Positions 14,206 through 18,026 of a stretch of DNA of 18,026 bases are shown here, in pieces (position 1 is the stretch's first letter; every line of letters begins with the position of its first letter). The position numbers and the translations under genes were made by a program. Origin of the DNA: an uncultured Clostridia bacterium (lineage in GTDB: Bacteria; Bacillota; Clostridia; Christensenellales; QALW01); assembly GCA_934434555.1 (NCBI GenBank), contig CAKRZX010000032.1, forward strand, positions 1-18,026, given 5' to 3'. The notes under the pieces were generated by a model that was not told where the DNA came from, searched no databases, and was given only the letters and a program-made list of their open reading frames with translations.

Positions 14206-14238
14206 TTGCATTATAGCACAGTACGGGTGTATAATCAA
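14206..14238. promoter_or_regulatory. Overlapping divergent promoters for the araC-type and YgjV-like genes
   Basis: Minus strand: TTGATT (14233-14238), 17 bp, TATAAT (14210-14215), for the araC-type gene. Plus strand: TTGCAT (14206-14211), 18 bp, TATAAT (14230-14235), for the YgjV-like gene. The -10 of each overlaps the -35 of the other. Confidence 0.65.
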
Positions 14239-14270
14239 CAGGAATTTTTGTTTTGGGAAAGATTTTAATT

Positions 14271-14831
14271 ATGGAACTTACGCCTCTATACATTATTTCA
14301 CAGGTTGCGGGTCTGTTCGGCATACTTTTCAGCGTGCTTATCTATCAGCAGCGCACCCACAGGGCAATGCTGATTCTTAAAATGTCGGCGGATATAATGT
14401 GGCTTGTGCAGTATCTGCTTTTGGGCGGATACACGGGTGTCGCAGTTACCTGTATAGCGCTTTGCCGTTCAACCGTTTTCTATTTTTACGAAAAGAAAGG
14501 CCGTACCGCACCTAAGCCGTGGCTTATTGCCTTTATCCTCGCCGCGATTGTAAGTGCTGTGTTCACGTGGAAGAATTTCCTGTCGATTTTCCCCACCGTC
14601 GGCTCAATAATAGCCGTTGTAAGTTTCTGGCAACGAAAACCGAAAAATACGGTTTATTTTTCCTATGCGGTATCGGCATTTATGCTTGTTTACCACGTGT
14701 TTGCAACCCACTCGGTTTCCGCAACCGTAAACGAGATTTTGTCGGTCACATCCTCGACTGCGGCGCTTATCCGGTCTAAAATTGAAAAGAACAAAGAGCA
14801 AAAAGAAACAGAAAACGTATTGCCGCAGTGA
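14271..14831 (+). CDS. YgjV-like inner membrane protein
   Basis: This 186-aa integral membrane protein resembles the YgjV/Imp family, whose function is unknown. About five to six membrane segments are visible (roughly 5-24, 36-53, 55-72, 86-103, 107-121 and 128-148) with short basic loops such as YQQRTHR and the polar tail KIEKNKEQKETENVLPQ. A TTG 18 nt upstream (14253) is in frame, but the predicted plus-strand promoter would start transcription near 14242, leaving almost no leader, and the ATG at 14271 has GGGAAAG ahead of it, so the ATG is preferred. Its stop codon lies in the loop of its own terminator. Divergent from an AraC-family gene, it is a candidate regulon member. Family assignment is by pattern of hydrophobic segments and moderate resemblance. 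Confidence 0.7.
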   Translation: MELTPLYIISQVAGLFGILFSVLIYQQRTHRAMLILKMSADIMWLVQYLLLGGYTGVAVTCIALCRSTVFYFYEKKGRTAPKPWLIAFILAAIVSAVFTWKNFLSIFPTVGSIIAVVSFWQRKPKNTVYFSYAVSAFMLVYHVFATHSVSATVNEILSVTSSTAALIRSKIEKNKEQKETENVLPQ

Positions 14832-14848
14832 TTCTGCGGTATTTTTTT
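14823..14848 (+). terminator. Intrinsic terminator of the YgjV-like gene
   Basis: CCGCAG (14823-14828) and CTGCGG (14834-14839) form a stem, followed by TATTTTTTT. The loop TGATT contains the stop codon TGA. Confidence 0.85.
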
Positions 14849-14860
14849 GCAAAAACCGCT

Positions 14861-14888
14861 TTGTTTTTTAGCAGGAATAGTGTATAAT
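14861..14888 (+). promoter_or_regulatory. Sigma-A promoter of the proline operon
   Basis: TTGTTT (14861-14866) and a perfect TATAAT (14883-14888) are 16 bp apart. The leader before proB is only about 25 nt, too short for a T-box or other riboswitch. Confidence 0.65.
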
Positions 14889-14917
14889 TATATAAATTAT
14901 CCGAGGGGACAAACAAA

Positions 14918-15685
14918 ATGCGAATAGTAATAAAATTAGGCACAAGCACTCTCGCCCACAAAACGGGGCATATAAATATCCGCAGAGTTGAAACGCTCTG
15001 CAAAGTTATAAGCGACATTAAAAACGCCGGTCACGAAGTAATTTTGGTTTCCTCCGGCGCAATAGGTATGGGCATCGGAAAACTGGGTTTATCAAAACGG
15101 CCCGACGATATTCCCTCGAAACAGGCTGCGGCGGCGGTAGGTCAGTGTGAGTTGATGTATACTTACGACAAACTTTTTTCCGAATACAATCATACCGTGG
15201 CGCAGTTGCTTATTACCGGCGCCGACGTTGAAAATGACGAGCGGCACAAAAATTTCAGCAATACGATATATAAACTGCTGGAATTCGGCGCTTTGCCGAT
15301 TATAAACGAAAACGATACGGTTGCCACGGAAGAAATCGTTATCGGTGACAACGACACGCTCGGCGCAATAGTTGCAAAGTCAATAAACGCCGACCTGCTT
15401 ATTCTGCTTTCGGATATCGACGGTCTTTACACCGCCGACCCCCACAGGGATCCGTCGGCAGAACTTATCGTCCGTGTAAATAAGGTTGACGACCGCATTT
15501 ACGCTCTTGCGGGCGGCAAAGGTTCCGCACTCGGCACAGGCGGAATGGTTACCAAACTCAACGCCGCTAAAATCTGCCTTGACGCGGGCTGCGAAATGAT
15601 TATCGCCAACGGCAAAAATCCGCTTATTCTCTACGATATTATTGACGGCAAGCCCGTAGGCACAAGATTTTCAAGGGAGGGTTAA
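14918..15685 (+). CDS. proB: Glutamate 5-kinase, short form without PUA domain
   Basis: It phosphorylates glutamate with ATP to gamma-glutamyl phosphate, the first step of proline synthesis. Amino-acid-kinase motifs are KLGTST (6-11), SSGAIGMGIGKLG (45-57), INENDTV (129-135), GDNDTLGA (143-150) and SDIDGLY (165-171), with the GTGGMVTKLNAA segment near 207. The 255-aa length covers the kinase domain only; the C-terminal PUA domain found in the E. coli enzyme (about 367 aa) is missing, and the next gene starts 5 bp later, so this is a natural short form and not a frameshift. GAGGGG precedes the ATG. First gene of proB-proA-proC. Feedback by proline is expected from the family but cannot be judged here. 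Confidence 0.96.
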   Translation: MRIVIKLGTSTLAHKTGHINIRRVETLCKVISDIKNAGHEVILVSSGAIGMGIGKLGLSKRPDDIPSKQAAAAVGQCELMYTYDKLFSEYNHTVAQLLITGADVENDERHKNFSNTIYKLLEFGALPIINENDTVATEEIVIGDNDTLGAIVAKSINADLLILLSDIDGLYTADPHRDPSAELIVRVNKVDDRIYALAGGKGSALGTGGMVTKLNAAKICLDAGCEMIIANGKNPLILYDIIDGKPVGTRFSREG

Positions 15686-15690
15686 AAAAA

Positions 15691-16941
15691 ATGAAAGAAC
15701 TGCTTGAAAAAGCAAAGAATGCGAAGATAAAAGCCGCACTTTTATCCGAAAGCGAGAAAAACGACGCTCTTGAAAATATGGCTCAGGCGCTTATTGATTA
15801 TAAAGACGAAATTCTTTCCGCCAACGAAGCCGATATGCTTGCTGCCCGCGGCAGGATTTCAGACGTTATGCTTGACAGGCTCCGCCTTGACGAATCGCGC
15901 ATTGCGGGTATGGCAAAAGGCATAAGGGACTGTATTCCCCTTGCCGACCCGGTTGGCAAAATTCTTGATTCTCACGTTTCCGACGGCGGGCTTAAAATAG
16001 CAAAGGTTTCCGTTCCCATAGGCGTTATTGCCATAATCTACGAAAGCCGGCCCAATGTTACGAGCGATGCTGCGGCGCTGTGCCTTAAAAGCGGCAACGT
16101 ATGCATTCTCCGCGGCGGCAAGGAAGCGTTCAATTCCGCAAAAGCGATAGTTTCAGCCCTGAAAGCGGGGCTTAAAAAGACGGGACTCAGCGAAGATTTA
16201 ATAAACCTTGTTGAAGATACCACCCGCGAAAGCGCAAAGGAACTTATGACCGCCAACGGTTATGTTGACCTGCTTATTCCCCGCGGCGGCAAAGGTCTGA
16301 TTTCGTCCTGTATTGAAAACGCCACGGTGCCGATAATCGCCACCGGAACGGGCATATGCCACATCTTTGTTGAAAGGACCGCCGACCTTGATATGGCGGT
16401 AAAAATAGTTGAAAATGCGAAAACAAGCCGTCCCAGTGTATGCAACGCCGAAGAAGTTCTGCTTGTTGACAGGGGTATTGCAAAGGAATTTCTGCCCGTG
16501 CTTAAATCAGTGCTTGTTGACAAGCGCATTAAAAAGGGTCTTGTTCCCGTTGAGTTAAGGCTTGACGAAGAAAGCTCAAAAATCATTCCCGGTACGCCGG
16601 CGGGCGAAAACGATTTTGACACCGAGTTTCTTGACTATATTCTTGCCGTAAAGGTTGTTTCGTCAACAGCCGAAGCGGCGGAACATATTTCAAAACATTC
16701 CACCGCTCACAGCGACGGCATAGTTACCCGCGACGAGAGCCAAGCCGACCTTTTCTGCCGTCTTGTTGATTCTGCGGCGGTATACGTAAATGCGTCCACG
16801 CGCTTTACCGACGGCGGCGAATTCGGTTTAGGGTGTGAAATGGGAATTTCAACGCAAAAACTGCACGCCCGCGGACCTATGGGGCTGAAAGAACTGACCT
16901 CTTACAAGTACATTATCCGCGGAAACGGCAATATAAGATAG
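15691..16941 (+). CDS. proA: Gamma-glutamyl phosphate reductase
   Basis: It reduces gamma-glutamyl phosphate with NADPH to glutamate 5-semialdehyde, which cyclises to pyrroline-5-carboxylate. The 416-aa length is normal. Aldehyde-dehydrogenase-fold motifs are clear: IYESRPNVTSDAAALCLKSGN (116-136), LIPRGGKGLI (195-204) and RPSVCNAEEVLLV (247-259) with catalytic C251, then GEFGLGCEMGISTQKLHARGP near the C-terminus. It starts 5 bp after proB with AAGGGAGGG as ribosome binding site inside the end of proB. ProA and ProB usually act as a complex to protect the labile acyl phosphate, which fits the tight coupling. No odd features. Confidence 0.97.
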   Translation: MKELLEKAKNAKIKAALLSESEKNDALENMAQALIDYKDEILSANEADMLAARGRISDVMLDRLRLDESRIAGMAKGIRDCIPLADPVGKILDSHVSDGGLKIAKVSVPIGVIAIIYESRPNVTSDAAALCLKSGNVCILRGGKEAFNSAKAIVSALKAGLKKTGLSEDLINLVEDTTRESAKELMTANGYVDLLIPRGGKGLISSCIENATVPIIATGTGICHIFVERTADLDMAVKIVENAKTSRPSVCNAEEVLLVDRGIAKEFLPVLKSVLVDKRIKKGLVPVELRLDEESSKIIPGTPAGENDFDTEFLDYILAVKVVSSTAEAAEHISKHSTAHSDGIVTRDESQADLFCRLVDSAAVYVNASTRFTDGGEFGLGCEMGISTQKLHARGPMGLKELTSYKYIIRGNGNIR

Positions 16942-16950
16942 GAGTTTGTT

Positions 16951-17739
16951 ATGAAGTACGGTTTCATCGGCTGCGGCAATATGGGCGGTGCCCTTGCAAC
17001 AGCAGTTTCAAAGGCGACAACGGATATTCTTTTAAGTGATTTTTCCGCCGAAAAGGCAAAAAATCTTGCAGAAAAATTAGGCTGTTCGTGCGGCACGAAT
17101 GATGAAGTGTTTTCAAAATGCGAAAGCGTGTTCTTGGGTGTTAAGCCACAGGTTTTGGGTAATATGCTCGCCTGCTCACTTGACAAAATAAGAGAAAATG
17201 ACCCTTTGCTTATCACTATGGCGGCGGGCGTGAAGATAGAAAAGATAGAGGAAATGCTCGGGTTCAGGGCACGGATAATCCGCATTATGCCGAACACTCC
17301 CGCGGCAGTTGGCAAGGGAATGATTCTTTATACCGCCAACGACCGCGTAACGAAAGAAGAGATTTCGGTATTTTTAAGCGATATGCGTTTTTCGGGCGTG
17401 CTTGATGAACTGAGCGAAAATCTGATTGACGCGGGCTGTGCGGTTTCGGGCTGCGGACCTGCATATATGTTTATGATGATTGAAGCCCTTGCCGACGGCG
17501 GTGTTGCCTGCGGTCTGCCCCGCGACAAAGCAATAAAATATGCCGCGGCGACAATGGCTGGTTCGGCACAAATGGTGCTTGACGGTTTGGGTCACCCCGA
17601 ACAGTTAAAAGATAACGTTTGCTCTCCCGGCGGAACAACCGTTGCGGGCGTTGCCGCTTTGGAAGGAAACGGTTTCCGCTCCGCCTGCATAAAGGCGGTA
17701 CAAAAGGGCTTTGAAAAGAGCCGCGAACTTGCAAAATAG
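16951..17739 (+). CDS. proC: Pyrroline-5-carboxylate reductase
   Basis: It reduces pyrroline-5-carboxylate with NAD(P)H to proline, completing the pathway. The 262-aa protein has the Rossmann glycine motif GFIGCGNMGGA (4-14), FLGVKPQ (61-67), RIMPNTPAAVG (111-121), the family signature VSGCGPAYMFMMIEALADGG (165-184), and SPGGTTVAGVAALE (225-238). The ATG follows AGGAG with 6-nt spacing, 9 bp after the proA stop. It is the last gene of the operon, and the hairpin cluster downstream probably ends the transcript. All three steps of proline synthesis from glutamate are thus encoded in one unit. Confidence 0.96.
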   Translation: MKYGFIGCGNMGGALATAVSKATTDILLSDFSAEKAKNLAEKLGCSCGTNDEVFSKCESVFLGVKPQVLGNMLACSLDKIRENDPLLITMAAGVKIEKIEEMLGFRARIIRIMPNTPAAVGKGMILYTANDRVTKEEISVFLSDMRFSGVLDELSENLIDAGCAVSGCGPAYMFMMIEALADGGVACGLPRDKAIKYAAATMAGSAQMVLDGLGHPEQLKDNVCSPGGTTVAGVAALEGNGFRSACIKAVQKGFEKSRELAK

Positions 17740-17746
17740 TTTTCCC

Positions 17747-17841
17747 GGGGCTCCGCCCCATTTCCCTCTTTCGGGGTTCCGCCCTTAGGGTTACGATAGG
17801 TATCGTAACCCTCCCCCGTCCGCTTTCTTGTAAGAAAGCGG
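17747..17841. repeat. Cluster of three hairpins downstream of proC
   Basis: Successive inverted repeats are GGGGC-TCC-GCCCC (17747-17759), GGGTTACGAT-AGGT-ATCGTAACCC (17788-17811) and CCGCTTTCTT/AAGAAAGCGG (17820-17841). The dense palindromes look like a dispersed repetitive element rather than a single terminator, but no second copy is in the window. Confidence 0.6.
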
Positions 17842-17844
17842 AGC

Positions 17845-17885
17845 AAAGAACTTGCTATTTTAATACGGCGAGTTCTTTTATTTTT
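17845..17885 (+). terminator. Probable intrinsic terminator of the proline operon
   Basis: AAAGAACTTGC (17845-17855) pairs with GCGAGTTCTTT (17868-17878) with one wobble, followed by TATTTTT. It lies about 105 bp after the proC stop, beyond the hairpin cluster. Confidence 0.75.
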
Positions 17886-18026
17886 GAGAAAAAGGCACAA
17901 GAAAACGGCAGGAGATAAACCCCTGCCCTACGGTACAGGATAGATAAATAGCACAAACTGAGCGTTGCCAAAAGACAAATTTAGTTGATAAAGATTGTTT
18001 TATATCAAAATCCCATTTCAACATTG
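17886..18026. other. Non-coding right edge
   Basis: One further small inverted repeat, GGCAGG/CCTGCC (17907-17912, 17922-17927), is present. Beyond it I see no gene, promoter or RNA up to the window end. Confidence 0.4.

Overview
The window looks like chromosomal DNA from a Gram-positive member of the Bacillota, most likely Clostridia. The case rests on a bifunctional HPr kinase/phosphorylase next to a ROK glucokinase, a YlmC/YmxH-type sporulation protein, a SipW-type signal peptidase with TasA/camelysin-like substrates, strong AGGAGG-type ribosome binding sites and TATAAT promoters. Genus and family cannot be fixed from the sequence alone.

Region 1 (1-7651, all minus strand) is a surface-protein locus. 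Read in its own direction it starts at an extended -10 promoter (7623-7651). It then encodes a 254-aa protein with a membrane segment at each end, a 181-aa camelysin/TasA-like protein, a 77-aa cysteine-rich protein whose start lies in a G9 tract, a SipW-type signal peptidase with a charged C-terminal coil, and an array of large secreted proteins (530, 397 and 406 aa, and a fourth cut by the left edge). All four large proteins begin with nearly the same SipW-type signal peptide (core TTFAWFTDT). The three complete ones follow it with a TasA-like domain and a variable beta-helix-like C-terminus rich in GG turns. Successive array members are separated by 300-390 bp structured intergenic repeats. 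These carry a leader hairpin with compensatory changes, a long palindromic hairpin that is compact in one copy and has about 114 bp in its loop in the other two, and a small hairpin enclosing the start codon. The layout suggests a SipW-dependent fibre or adhesin system whose structural subunits are expanding and being shuffled.

Region 2 (7781-11341, minus) is a compact housekeeping operon: ylmC-like PRC-barrel gene, Cof-type HAD phosphatase, hprK, ROK glucokinase and maf. The last three are joined by TAATG stop/start overlaps, and the operon ends in a clear intrinsic terminator.

Region 3 (11350-14238) holds glmS and an AraC-family regulator, both on the minus strand. The glmS leader is too short for a glmS ribozyme; a 25-bp perfect palindrome lies upstream of its promoter instead.

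Region 4 (14206-18026, plus strand) has a YgjV-like membrane protein, whose promoter overlaps that of the araC-type gene in the opposite direction, followed by a proline biosynthesis operon proB-proA-proC. ProB is the short form without a PUA domain. The operon ends in a run of hairpins, the last being the likely terminator. No gene is seen from about 17740 to the right edge.

No rRNA, tRNA, CRISPR array, insertion sequence or phage gene was seen.
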